Below are positions 24,478 to 32,771 of a stretch of 52,852 nt of DNA, piece by piece (within the stretch, counting starts at the first letter, position 1; each line of letters opens with the position of its first letter). Position numbers and translations under genes: made by a program. Under the pieces are notes generated by a model. That model was not told the origin of the DNA and made no database searches. It saw nothing but the letters and a program-made list of their open reading frames with translations. The stretch is from Paenibacillus sp. LS1 (GTDB lineage: Bacteria > Bacillota > Bacilli > Paenibacillales > Paenibacillaceae), in the NCBI RefSeq assembly GCF_026013365.1, contig NZ_JAPDOE010000021.1:1-52852 (forward strand), written 5' to 3'.

Positions 24478-25042
24478 TCATGAGTATATTAAAAAAAACA
24501 AATTTATAAAGCGCTATCATTTTTGTAATATTACTGTAATATTAGTTACATAAGCCTTTAACATAGTGGGCTTATAATAACACACATGACCCCCTTTTTT
24601 TATATATCCTTTGAGCCTGCACACCGTGTGCAGGCTATTTTTTTTGAGCTGAGAATGTGTATGTTTTGGGCAAAGCTTACCCCTTTATTCAATTTTTGCT
24701 AGAATAGAGAGATGGGTTTATATATTCTACAGCGAATTGTTTTCATAGTTGGGCTACATTGGACGGTAAATCTAGCTCCATTGATTGGGTTCAGGCGAAT
24801 CCAATCCTATGACAGAGAGTATGAGGAACTCATCGCCAGAGTGATCCGTCATATTCCAAATGAACATATACTCGCTGAAACGGCCCCACCTTTTTTATAT
24901 AAGTACGGGGCAGCCGTTTCTGCTTGATCGATGGAATTTGAAAGTTATATAGAATGCCTAGTTTGAGAAATGACACCTACAATGCTGAAGCAACAGAGTT
25001 CTCATGCGAATGGCTAGAGACAGATTTAAGGGGGAATTAGTT
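24478..25042. other. Long intergenic stretch with palindromes and hairpins
   Basis: A stretch of 565 bases with no well-supported gene. It holds a perfect 9-1-9 palindrome (24526-24544), an ATAAGCC/GGCTTAT inverted repeat overlapping TATAAT at 24573-24578, a terminator-like hairpin (24614-24645), a TTACCC-17-TAGAAT promoter candidate ending at 24704, and a further G/C-rich hairpin at 24877-24920. A 71-residue reading frame starting at ATG 24712 (MGLYILQRIVFIVGLHW) has no good ribosome site and overlaps the last hairpin. It may instead be the 5' leader of the SEC-C gene. Confidence 0.5.
24614..24645 (+). terminator. Strong hairpin with T tract, isolated
   Basis: AGCCTGCACA and TGTGCAGGCT form a 10-bp perfect stem with a three-base CCG loop, followed by a long T run. 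No gene lies directly before it after the terminator at 24427, so it may end a short RNA starting near the TATAAT at 24573, or be a second backup terminator. Confidence 0.8.
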
Positions 25043-26311
25043 TTGAGTAAGGTTGGAAGAAATGATTTATGCCCATGCGGTAGTGGGAAAAAATATAAGA
25101 AATGTTGTCTGAACAAGGAGTCCTCTGCAGTAGAATCCATACTGGGGATAATATCAACGGAGCAACCGGTTCGGGAAGCCTCCATTCAGCCTGAGAGCAA
25201 ACTGACCTTGACCAAGCTGAAAAAAATGGTGGCAAGCGATTTGAAATGGGAGCATCCGGCTCACGAACAGCTGGCCCTGCAGACTATTGAGAACATGAGG
25301 AACCAATACGAGCCAGAGGTAATTTTGGAAGCTCTGGTGCTATGGAACGGCTACTCCCGTCAAACCCGTCCTACTGTGAAGAAGACAGGCTCGTTCTCTG
25401 CTGCAATTGAGTATTTGCTGTCCGAGGAATACGGCTTCAATGTCTTAAAGTCTGAGCTGGCTGATAAATATGAGGTAACGACAGGCACGATCTCCCGGAA
25501 GGTTAAGGAGATGAATAGTTACATCGAAGAATACGGCATGGGCGGTGAAACGGACGAGCTATTGATGCTGAACGGTCCAGGCACATCGAAAGACAAAGCA
25601 CAGGCTCTGCTGTCTAAGGCGATGGAAGCGAGCTCTTCCAAACGGAGAGTACATCTGGCGGAAACAGCGCTGGAGATGTATCCTGACAGCTCTGATGCGT
25701 ATCTCATTTTGGCTGAGGAATCGGACAATGAGAATGATGCACGATCTTACCTTAAGGAAGGAATCGCTGCTGGCAAACGTGAACTGGGCGAACTGTTCTT
25801 TGAGGAGAACAAAGGAGACTTCTGGGGGCTTCATGAGACTCGTCCCTATATCCGGATATGCAAAAGTTATGCCGAATCCTGCTGGTTTGGTGGAGATACG
25901 AAGGAAGCAGCACAGATCCTGGAGCATATGCTAGAGCTTAATACAGAAGACAATACCGGAGCACGTTACCTGCTCGCTGCTGTGTATTTGTACAGCAACC
26001 AATTGGAACAGGCAGAGCAATTGCTGGAGGAGTATGGAAGAGGTGACGCCGCAGCGGCCTTTGCCTATGACAAGATTATTCTGGAGTATAAGAAAAACGG
26101 AATCACCTCCCAGCTCAAAATGCTGTACCGTGTGGCGCGGGGTGTGAACAAACATGTGCCTGATTACCTGTTGGGTTTGAAGCGGTTGCCGCATAACCTC
26201 CCTGATTTTGTCGGAATGGGCGACTCCGACGAAGCGATTGAATATGTCATTATGCATTCCCGTTTATGGGCGAGCGCGCCGGATCTGTTGAAGTGGATGC
26301 TGAAACAATAG
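25043..26311 (+). CDS. SEC-C motif protein with TPR-like repeats
   Basis: A 422-residue soluble protein. The N terminus is a zinc-binding SEC-C motif (RNDLCPCGSGKKYKKCC), as at the C terminus of SecA, here used alone. A helical region of about 100 residues follows with a predicted helix-turn-helix-like part (ADKYEVTTGTISRKVKEM), then TPR-like helical repeats (ARSYLKEGIAAGKRELGELFF, AESCWFGGDTKEAAQILEHM, YLYSNQLEQAEQLLEEYG). Such proteins are common in Paenibacillus and Bacillus, function unknown. TTG 25043 has AAGGGGGA 7 bases upstream and gives MSKVGRNDLCPCGSG. It stands alone between a long leader and the hisS T-box. Confidence 0.82.
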   Translation: MSKVGRNDLCPCGSGKKYKKCCLNKESSAVESILGIISTEQPVREASIQPESKLTLTKLKKMVASDLKWEHPAHEQLALQTIENMRNQYEPEVILEALVLWNGYSRQTRPTVKKTGSFSAAIEYLLSEEYGFNVLKSELADKYEVTTGTISRKVKEMNSYIEEYGMGGETDELLMLNGPGTSKDKAQALLSKAMEASSSKRRVHLAETALEMYPDSSDAYLILAEESDNENDARSYLKEGIAAGKRELGELFFEENKGDFWGLHETRPYIRICKSYAESCWFGGDTKEAAQILEHMLELNTEDNTGARYLLAAVYLYSNQLEQAEQLLEEYGRGDAAAAFAYDKIILEYKKNGITSQLKMLYRVARGVNKHVPDYLLGLKRLPHNLPDFVGMGDSDEAIEYVIMHSRLWASAPDLLKWMLKQ

Positions 26312-26327
26312 AGGAATAAGAAGCGAA

Positions 26328-26361
26328 TAGAAGTTGGAATTCATATGATGAATCCAGCTTC
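26328..26361 (+). terminator. Weak hairpin after the SEC-C gene
   Basis: GAAGTTGGA and TCCAGCTTC (one G-U pair) flank an ATTCAT/ATGAAT stem. No clear T tract follows, so termination may be inefficient. Confidence 0.5.
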
Positions 26362-26443
26362 TACTAGCCATATTTTCTGTGGAATCCACATACCATGTTG
26401 CGCGTGAGCAAAATTTTTTAGAGCTATCTTTTCGTGTTAACCC

Positions 26444-26472
26444 TTGACTTTAGCACTGCGGTTCATTACAAT
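26444..26472 (+). promoter_or_regulatory. Sigma-A promoter of the hisS T-box operon
   Basis: TTGACT (26444-26449) and TACAAT (26467-26472) are separated by 17 bases, five of six matches in each box. Transcription would begin near 26479, just before the T-box leader. Confidence 0.85.
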
Positions 26473-26478
26473 CAGAAA

Positions 26479-26878
26479 ATAATACGTTGACTATAGTCAA
26501 TACAAGTCGATTTTTGAACTATATTACTGATTTGATGACGGGACCAAGTACTCCGTGCCCACATGACCAGAGAGGAATCCCAAGGCTGTAAGGATTCTCT
26601 TGATGAGCGGACGAATGACTTCCCCGAGAACAGACGGCGAACACAGCAGAGATGATCTGTTGACCAGTAGCTGGCCTGCGCAGGACGTGCGTTACACGTA
26701 GAGCGGAATATCTGCTTGATCAGAATGCCTTAGGCAAACCTGAATCATCAGAGATCACCTGAACGGCTAAAGTGTCAGGTTTCCGGAATGTGGGTGGTAC
26801 CACGGGTGAATGTATATTACACAATCTCTCGTCCCTTTGTTTGCTGTGCATACAGCGACAGGGCGAGGGATTTTTTTG
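26479..26878 (+). ncRNA. T-box leader controlling hisS-aspS
   Basis: The conserved T-box core GGGTGGTACCACGGG is at 26792-26806, preceded by an antiterminator stem and followed by a terminator (26827-26878) in which CTCGTCCCT pairs with AGGGCGAG ahead of seven T. Upstream, Stem I has the AGAGAGG bulge region (26569-26575) and a distal loop GGCTGTAAGG. The specifier is best read as CAC at 26560-26562 (histidine) within CCCACATGACC. Uncharged tRNA-His would bind the specifier and its 3' NCCA end the TGGT bulge, favouring antitermination and reading through to hisS and aspS. The boundaries are approximate. Confidence 0.93.
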
Positions 26879-26911
26879 TTATATAGAAAAATCAATGCTG
26901 GAGGGATCAAG

Positions 26912-28165
26912 ATGGCTTTTCAAAAACCGACTGGAACGCAGGACTTACTGCCTGGAGTTGTCGAGAAATGGCAGTATGTAGAAGAAAAAGCGCGGGATCT
27001 ATGTCGACGGTTTAATTACCGCGAGATTCGTACACCGATCTTCGAACAGACTTCTTTATTTGTACGCGGTGTAGGAGAGACTACCGATATCGTTGAGAAA
27101 GAAATGTATACCTTTGATGACAAAGGCAATCGCAGCATGACTCTTCGTCCGGAGGGAACAGCGGGTGTTGTCCGTGCGTATGTAGAGAATAAAATCTATG
27201 GCGAACCGGATGTGAGCAAGCTCTATTACATCGGTCCGATGTTCCGGTACGAGCGTCCGCAGGCAGGTCGTCAGCGTCAGTTTCACCAGTTTGGTGTAGA
27301 AGCCATCGGTGCGCTGGACCCGGCGATTGATGCGGAAGTAATCGCACTAGGTTACCAGTTGTGCGTCGAGCTCGGCTTGAAGGATGTCAAAGTGGAGATC
27401 AATTCCGTTGGTAACTCAACCAGCCGTGCAGAATACCGTGAGACGTTACTTGGGTTCCTCAGACCGATGAAAGATAGTCTGTGCAAGGACTGCCAGTCCC
27501 GCATGGAGCGCAATCCGCTGCGTGTACTCGACTGTAAAGTCGATCAGGACAAATTCGTTGGGGCACCGTCCATACTGGATAGCCTGGATGAAGAGTCTTT
27601 GAATCACTTTGCCAAGTTACAAGCATACCTGGATGATTTCGGTGTGGATTATGCGGTGAACAATCGTCTGGTTCGGGGCTTGGACTATTACACGCTGACT
27701 GCTTTTGAATTAAAAGCCCAAGGTATTGGAGCAATTGATACCGTTGGCGGCGGTGGTCGATACAATGGTCTCGTTGGTGATATCGGCGGACCTGATCAGC
27801 CGGGTATCGGCTTCGGTATTGGTCTGGAGCGCATCCAACTGATTCTGGAGCACCAAAATATTGAGGTTACTACGCTGGCTCCACTGGATGTGTACTTTGT
27901 TGCTCTGGGAGAGGCAGCTGATCGTGAAGTGAACCGACTGTTGTTCAAACTTCGTCAGTCTGGACTCTCTGGGGAACGTGATTATCTGGGCCGCAAGATG
28001 AAAGCACAGATGAAATCAGCTGACCGTTTCAAATCCCGCTATACTGCCATCCTTGGTGATGACGAGCTGGAGCGTGGTGAGATTGCCCTCAAGTCGATGA
28101 ATACGGGTGAGCAACAAACTGTGAAGCTCGATGATCTGGTAGCGGCAATTCGCGAAGGTAAATGA
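26912..28165 (+). CDS. hisS: Histidyl-tRNA synthetase
   Basis: A 417-residue class II synthetase. Motif 2 is near YIGPMFRYERPQAGRQRQFHQFGVEAIG, the ATP/His pocket includes TLRPEGTAGVVRAYVENK, and the histidine-binding stretch is RGLDYYTLTAFEL with GGGGRYNGLVGDIGG. The C-terminal anticodon domain starts about residue 330 (LDVYFVALGEAADREVNRLLFKLRQSG). Start is ATG 26912, MAFQKPTGTQDLLPG, with GGAGGG upstream; longer readings run through the terminator of the T-box. Transcription is controlled by the T-box leader. aspS lies 203 bases downstream, as in B. subtilis. Confidence 0.97.
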   Translation: MAFQKPTGTQDLLPGVVEKWQYVEEKARDLCRRFNYREIRTPIFEQTSLFVRGVGETTDIVEKEMYTFDDKGNRSMTLRPEGTAGVVRAYVENKIYGEPDVSKLYYIGPMFRYERPQAGRQRQFHQFGVEAIGALDPAIDAEVIALGYQLCVELGLKDVKVEINSVGNSTSRAEYRETLLGFLRPMKDSLCKDCQSRMERNPLRVLDCKVDQDKFVGAPSILDSLDEESLNHFAKLQAYLDDFGVDYAVNNRLVRGLDYYTLTAFELKAQGIGAIDTVGGGGRYNGLVGDIGGPDQPGIGFGIGLERIQLILEHQNIEVTTLAPLDVYFVALGEAADREVNRLLFKLRQSGLSGERDYLGRKMKAQMKSADRFKSRYTAILGDDELERGEIALKSMNTGEQQTVKLDDLVAAIREGK

Positions 28166-28368
28166 GCAAGAGTTTTTGAAACTGTAAAATAGCAACAATT
28201 GATCCGGCAAAATTACTGAGGTTCACCAACGTTTCCGACTAATCAGAAGTTGGCGAGCCAGAGGTAACATGCCTTTTCGAATACATGGTCTACACGTAAC
28301 CGGACTGTTGAGGAGCAGGCACTAACTGCCCACACAGAACGGAAATTCACATAATGAGGAGTTTGGTT

Positions 28369-30147
28369 ATGAAAAGAAGTCATCATTGCGGCGCATTAAC
28401 ACCCGCACACATCGGTGAAACAGTAACATTGAACGGTTGGGTTCAGACCCGTCGTGACTTGGGGGGCGTACTCTTCATCGACCTGCGTGATCGCAGCGGG
28501 ATTGTACAAGTTGTCTTTAACCCGGCATACTCCGGTGAAGCTCTGCAAATCGCAGATCGCGTACGTAGTGAGTATGTTATCGCTGTAACAGGTAAAGTCG
28601 TTAAACGTGATGCAGAAACAGTTAACAAAAACCTGCCTACAGGCGAAATTGAAGTTCAAATTACAGAAATTGAAGTGCTGAACGCGGCTAAAACACCTCC
28701 ATTCTTCATTGAAGATGGTGTCGAAGTTGATGAATCTCTTCGTCTGAAATATCGTTACCTGGACCTGCGTCGTCCGGAAATGTTCGAAACATTGAAACTG
28801 CGTTCCAAAGCATCCAAAGTGTTCCGTGACTACCTGGATGGAGAAGAGTTCGTTGAAGTGGAAACACCGATCTTGACCAAGAGCTCCCCGGAAGGTGCGC
28901 GTGATTATCTCGTACCGAGCCGCGTGCATGAAGGTGAATTCTTTGCCTTGCCACAATCCCCACAAATCTACAAACAGTTGCTGATGGTGGGTGGCGTTGA
29001 GCGTTATTATCAGATCGCTCGTTGTTTCCGGGATGAGGATCTGCGTGCAGACCGTCAACCAGAATTCACTCAAGTCGACATCGAAACTTCCTTCTTGCAA
29101 CAGGATGACCTGCTGCCAATGATGGAAGAACTGATGGCCAAATTGCTGCGTGAAACGAAAGGTATTGAGCTGGAACTGCCTTTCCAACGGATTACGTATG
29201 CAGATGCAATGGGCAAATACGGTTCAGACAAACCAGATCTGCGCTTCGGTATGGAACTGGTTGAAATGAACGATATCGTAGCGAACAGTGGTGTGAAAGT
29301 ATTTGCTTCTGTCATCGAAAAAGGTGGAGAAGTCAAAGTATTGAACGCTAAAGGCTGTGGCACATGGAGTCGTAAAGAGATTGATGATCTTGGACCATTT
29401 GCTGCACGTTACGGTGCGAAAGGTCTGGCTTGGATTCAAGTGAAAGACGGCGAGTTCAAAGGGCCAATCGTGAAGTTCTTCACGCCTGAAGAAATCGAAG
29501 CTGTCAAAGAGCGTACTGGTGCTGAAGATGGTGACTTGCTGCTCTTCTCCGCAGACACCAAAAAAGTGGTTGCTGACGTTCTTGGCGCATTGCGTCTGAA
29601 AATCGGCCGTCAACTCGGACTGATTGATGACAGCAAATTCAAATTTGCTTGGGTTGTGGACTTCCCACTCCTCGGATATGATGAAGATGCAAAACGTTAT
29701 GTGGCAGAACACCATCCGTTCACTCGTCCAAAAGACGAAGATGTACATCTGTTTGACACAGATCCGGGTGCAATCCGCGCTCAAGCCTATGACCTTGTTC
29801 TCAATGGTTATGAAGTAGGTGGCGGTTCAATGCGTATCTACAAACGTGATGTTCAGGAGAAAATGTTTGCTGCCCTTGGACTCTCTACAGAAGTAGCGAA
29901 TGAGAAATTCGGCTATCTGTTGGAAGCTTTCGAATATGGAACTCCACCGCATGGTGGTATTGCCTTTGGTCTGGACCGTCTCGTCATGTTGCTGGCAGGC
30001 CGCACAAATCTGCGTGAAACGATTGCCTTCCCGAAAACGGCAAGTGCAACGGATCTGCTCATGAATGCACCTTCTGAAGTGGATGATTCTCAATTGGAAC
30101 AACTTCACATCCGTGTAGCCCGTAAACCGGTAGCGGAAAAGAAATAA
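28369..30147 (+). CDS. aspS: Aspartyl-tRNA synthetase
   Basis: A 592-residue bacterial-type class IIb synthetase. The N-terminal OB anticodon-binding domain (HIGETVTLNGWVQTRRDLGGVLFIDLRDRSGIVQVVF) is followed by motif 1 (RSKASKVFRDYLDGEEFVEVETPILTKSSPEGARDYLVPSR), motif 2 (YQIARCFRDEDLRADRQPEFTQVD), the GAD insertion (about 290-410) and motif 3 (GGIAFGLDRLVMLLAGRTNLRETIAFPK). ATG 28369, with AGGAG 8 bases upstream, is favoured over ATG 28354. The 203 bases before it show no gene or clear terminator, so the hisS T-box probably governs both genes. tcdA follows 18 bases downstream. Confidence 0.97.
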   Translation: MKRSHHCGALTPAHIGETVTLNGWVQTRRDLGGVLFIDLRDRSGIVQVVFNPAYSGEALQIADRVRSEYVIAVTGKVVKRDAETVNKNLPTGEIEVQITEIEVLNAAKTPPFFIEDGVEVDESLRLKYRYLDLRRPEMFETLKLRSKASKVFRDYLDGEEFVEVETPILTKSSPEGARDYLVPSRVHEGEFFALPQSPQIYKQLLMVGGVERYYQIARCFRDEDLRADRQPEFTQVDIETSFLQQDDLLPMMEELMAKLLRETKGIELELPFQRITYADAMGKYGSDKPDLRFGMELVEMNDIVANSGVKVFASVIEKGGEVKVLNAKGCGTWSRKEIDDLGPFAARYGAKGLAWIQVKDGEFKGPIVKFFTPEEIEAVKERTGAEDGDLLLFSADTKKVVADVLGALRLKIGRQLGLIDDSKFKFAWVVDFPLLGYDEDAKRYVAEHHPFTRPKDEDVHLFDTDPGAIRAQAYDLVLNGYEVGGGSMRIYKRDVQEKMFAALGLSTEVANEKFGYLLEAFEYGTPPHGGIAFGLDRLVMLLAGRTNLRETIAFPKTASATDLLMNAPSEVDDSQLEQLHIRVARKPVAEKK

Positions 30148-30165
30148 AGGAGGCATCGATTCTCA

Positions 30166-30924
30166 ATGCTCCATCAATTTTCAAGAACAGAACTTGCGAT
30201 CGGACCTGAAGGTCTGGATACGTTGAAGCATAGTACAGTCGCTGTGCTCGGTATTGGCGGTGTAGGTGGTATTGCCGTAGAAGCTCTTGCCCGCAGCGGC
30301 GTTGGGCGCATCATCCTGATTGATAAAGACGTAGTGGACATCACCAACATTAACCGTCAGATTCATGCGCTGACCACGACAGTAGGGCAGAAAAAAGCGG
30401 ATCTGATGGTGGAACGTGTGAAACTGATCAATCCGGAATGTGATGCGATTGCCCTGAATATGTTTTACACGGAAGAAACGTATGAGGAATTGTTCAAATA
30501 TGAACTGGATTATGTGCTGGATGCATCCGACACGATTATCTACAAAATCCATCTCATTAAAGAGTGCCTGAAACGTAAAATTCCGATGATTTCCAGCATG
30601 GGTGCGGCAAATAAAATGGACCCTACGAAATTCCAGGTTGCGGATATTTCGAAAACGACCATGGACCCGATTGCTCGTGTTGTGCGTACGACACTTCGTA
30701 AAGACGGCATCAAAAAAGGCGTGAAAGTGGTCTTCTCGACTGAAAAGCCGATGAAACCACGCGAGGATGTAACACAAAAAATCGTTCCGGAGAATGCTCC
30801 GGAAATTCGCAAAGCCAAACAGCCACCTGCGAGTAACTCATTCGTGCCTCCGGTAGCTGGACTGATTATGGTCAGTGTTGCCGTTAAGGATTTGTTAGAA
30901 ATTGCAGAGAACAAACAGCAGTAA
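30166..30924 (+). CDS. tcdA: tRNA threonylcarbamoyladenosine dehydratase TcdA
   Basis: A 252-residue E1-like ATPase that cyclises t6A37 to ct6A in tRNAs reading ANN codons. It has the Rossmann ATP loop STVAVLGIGGVGGIAVEALARSGVGRIILIDKD, the ThiF-type NRQIHAL motif, VLDASDTIIYKIHLI, and a C-terminal hydrophobic PVAGLIMVSVAVKDLL segment. In B. subtilis the counterpart yrvM also follows aspS. AAGGAGG lies 12 bases before ATG 30166, and it is probably in the hisS-aspS transcript. A terminator follows at 30938. In B. subtilis rarA and cymR come next; here unrelated genes do. Confidence 0.92.
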   Translation: MLHQFSRTELAIGPEGLDTLKHSTVAVLGIGGVGGIAVEALARSGVGRIILIDKDVVDITNINRQIHALTTTVGQKKADLMVERVKLINPECDAIALNMFYTEETYEELFKYELDYVLDASDTIIYKIHLIKECLKRKIPMISSMGAANKMDPTKFQVADISKTTMDPIARVVRTTLRKDGIKKGVKVVFSTEKPMKPREDVTQKIVPENAPEIRKAKQPPASNSFVPPVAGLIMVSVAVKDLLEIAENKQQ

Positions 30925-30937
30925 CATGCTGCCAACA

Positions 30938-30977
30938 GAAAAAGCGTGGATGCCGATAAGGCATCTGCGCTTTTTTG
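30938..30977 (+). terminator. Terminator of the hisS-aspS-tcdA operon
   Basis: AAAAGCG and CGCTTTTTT flank an inner GGATGCC/GGCATC stem, with a GATAA loop and a T tail. Confidence 0.9.
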
Positions 30978-30978
30978 T

Positions 30979-31146
30979 GTAGGTCATACGTCGAAAGACA
31001 GAACGACGGGACATCAATCATCTATGATAGCCGAACTGCATCTCTAGATAAATGTCAGAGTTACGTCATGTACTTCAAAGTCAAAACCGTGTATGATAAT
31101 CACTGCTGCGCGAAATGATGATACATACATAATGAATTTGCGGCCA
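30979..31146. other. Intergenic sequence before the inverted-repeat element
   Basis: Nothing convincing: no open frame with a ribosome site and no clear promoter. Together with the adjoining element it separates the tcdA terminator from the purine permease gene. Confidence 0.4.
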
Positions 31147-31374
31147 TATAGGTTCAACTTAACTTTTTACACGAGAACGGAGAGGACAGAAAAAAGCTGG
31201 AGAAGCGAAGCGTTCGCCTAAAAGCTTTCTGAAAGAAAGCTACATCGGAAGCATACGCTATCACCGGATTTTCCCCTTGGAGAAGGAAATGCAAAAAATC
31301 TGGGGATAACAGCGATCGAAAGGTTATTCTGTCATCGGAGTGGCAAGTGTAAACATTCTTTAGTTGAATTTATA
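31147..31374. repeat. 228-bp element with terminal inverted repeats and internal hairpins
   Basis: The ends pair: TATAGGTTCAACT...TTTACAC (31147-31172) against GTGTAA...AGTTGAATTTATA (31347-31374). A second closing stem is ACAGAA (31185-31190 region) with TTCTGT (31327-31332). Inside are hairpins GCGAAGCGTTCGC, AGCTTTCTGAAAGAAAGCT, and CCGGATTTT with AAAATCTGG. It has no open reading frame. The layout suits a MITE-like repeat or a structured RNA in the leader of the downstream permease, only 25 bases from its start. I believe similar sequences recur in Paenibacillus genomes, but I cannot check this here. Confidence 0.6.
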
Positions 31375-31399
31375 AATAGAGAGAGGGGAATAGAACGAA

Positions 31400-32698
31400 A
31401 TGAAACACGGATGGATGACCAGAAGTCTTGGCATGGAGCCAGGAGACCAGTGGAAGAAGGAAGTTGTGGCGGGAGCCATTTCCTATTTTGCTGTGGTCTA
31501 TATCGTTATGGTCAATGCTACAATTCTTTCCGATGCCGGAATGCCCTTGCAGGCGGCCATGGTTGGAACCCTGCTGACGTCCATTGCAGGCTGTTTGCTC
31601 ATGGCATTTGGCGGAAAATCACCGATTATCGTGGTACCCGGAATGGGGATTAATGCATTTTTTACGTATACACTTGTACATTCCATGAAATTGAGCTGGC
31701 AAGAAGCGCTGGCCGTTGTAACCGTTACAGGTATACTGTTTGCCATTGTTGCGTTTACGTCACTATACAAAATGATTAGCGAAGCGATCCCGAAAAATCT
31801 GCAGCATGGCATTACGGTGGGAATTGGTTTGTTTCTGACATTTATCGGTTTACAAAAAAGTGGAATTGTCATCGCGCATCAGACCACGTTTGTTGCGATT
31901 GGGCATTTCAATGATCCAAATGTCATTACAGCCTGCGTTACGTTGGTGCTTGCCTTGATTTTATTTATACGTAACGTACAGGGTGGTCTTCTCATCAGTA
32001 TTCTGGTCGGCACTGGCCTTGCCTATGTACTTGGTGCAGTGAACCCGGGTGAATCCGTATCAGCGATGGATGCGCTGCGTCAATACGGCGGCTTGTTTGG
32101 TGAATTGTCTTTGATGAAGCTGGCTGATGTGGCGTTCTGGATCGCGGTATTTTTGCTACTGTTGATTGTAGTGTTCGAAAATATCGGATTAATTACGGCT
32201 CAGACACAGATGATTGGTCGTCCAGAGCGATTCAAAGGAAGTCTGCGTGCCTTATCTATTAGTACCGTGCTGGCAGGGGTGTTCGGAAGTAGTCCTCCAG
32301 TTGCTGCAGCCGAGACTACAGCCGGAATTGCGGTAGGTGGACGCACAGGTTTGACTCCGCTCGTTACAGCCGTGTTATTCGGAGCTACTTTCTTCTTCAT
32401 CCCGCTGCTCGGTTACATTCCGGACAGTGCGATTGCTCCCATTTTGATCATTATTGGTGGCCTGATGGTACAAGGTGTGAAAGATATGGATTTTGGTGAC
32501 TTCACAGAGGCCTTCCCGGCATTTCTGATCATGGTCATGATTCCATTTACATATAGCATCGTGGACGGTATGGCGTTTGGATTTATTGCCTATCCACTAG
32601 CGAAGCTGGCAGCAGGTCAAGGTAAACAGGTACCTGTGGTCATGTATGGCATCTCCATCCTCTTTTTAGCCAACTTTGTGTTGCATGGAGTTTTGTAA
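31400..32698 (+). CDS. NCS2 family purine permease (AzgA/PbuG type)
   Basis: A 432-residue protein with about 12-14 helices. WKKEVVAGAISYFAVVYIVMVNATILSDAGMP at the start, GKSPIIVVPGMGINAFFTYTLVHSMKLSW, and IGLITAQTQMIG with GSSPPVAAAETTAGIAVGGRTGLTPLVTAVLF are the AzgA branch of NCS2, which imports hypoxanthine/guanine or adenine by proton symport. AGAGAGGGGAA precedes ATG 31400. No purine riboswitch could be recognised upstream, which is unusual for pbuG of Bacillus. The inverted-repeat element lies in its leader. The exact substrate is open. Confidence 0.87.
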   Translation: MKHGWMTRSLGMEPGDQWKKEVVAGAISYFAVVYIVMVNATILSDAGMPLQAAMVGTLLTSIAGCLLMAFGGKSPIIVVPGMGINAFFTYTLVHSMKLSWQEALAVVTVTGILFAIVAFTSLYKMISEAIPKNLQHGITVGIGLFLTFIGLQKSGIVIAHQTTFVAIGHFNDPNVITACVTLVLALILFIRNVQGGLLISILVGTGLAYVLGAVNPGESVSAMDALRQYGGLFGELSLMKLADVAFWIAVFLLLLIVVFENIGLITAQTQMIGRPERFKGSLRALSISTVLAGVFGSSPPVAAAETTAGIAVGGRTGLTPLVTAVLFGATFFFIPLLGYIPDSAIAPILIIIGGLMVQGVKDMDFGDFTEAFPAFLIMVMIPFTYSIVDGMAFGFIAYPLAKLAAGQGKQVPVVMYGISILFLANFVLHGVL

Positions 32699-32771
32699 TA
32701 ACAAAAGGCAACGTCATGTAAGTTCATACGTATGATCTCTGGTGAGCAGATGGAGAACGGGAGGAACGGGA

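Noticed and set aside
24712..24927. 71-residue frame beginning MGLYILQRIVF
   Set aside because: No Shine-Dalgarno sequence, and its 3' end is a hairpin; kept only as part of the intergenic description.
31147..31374. 6S RNA as explanation of the structured element
   Set aside because: B. subtilis has a 6S RNA near aspS, and the element is about the right length, but it has several branched hairpins and terminal inverted repeats rather than one long rod with a central bubble. A covariance-model search could reopen this.
30979..31399. Purine riboswitch before the NCS2 permease
   Set aside because: I looked for the two conserved loop sequences and the P1 stem of the purine aptamer and could not place them.
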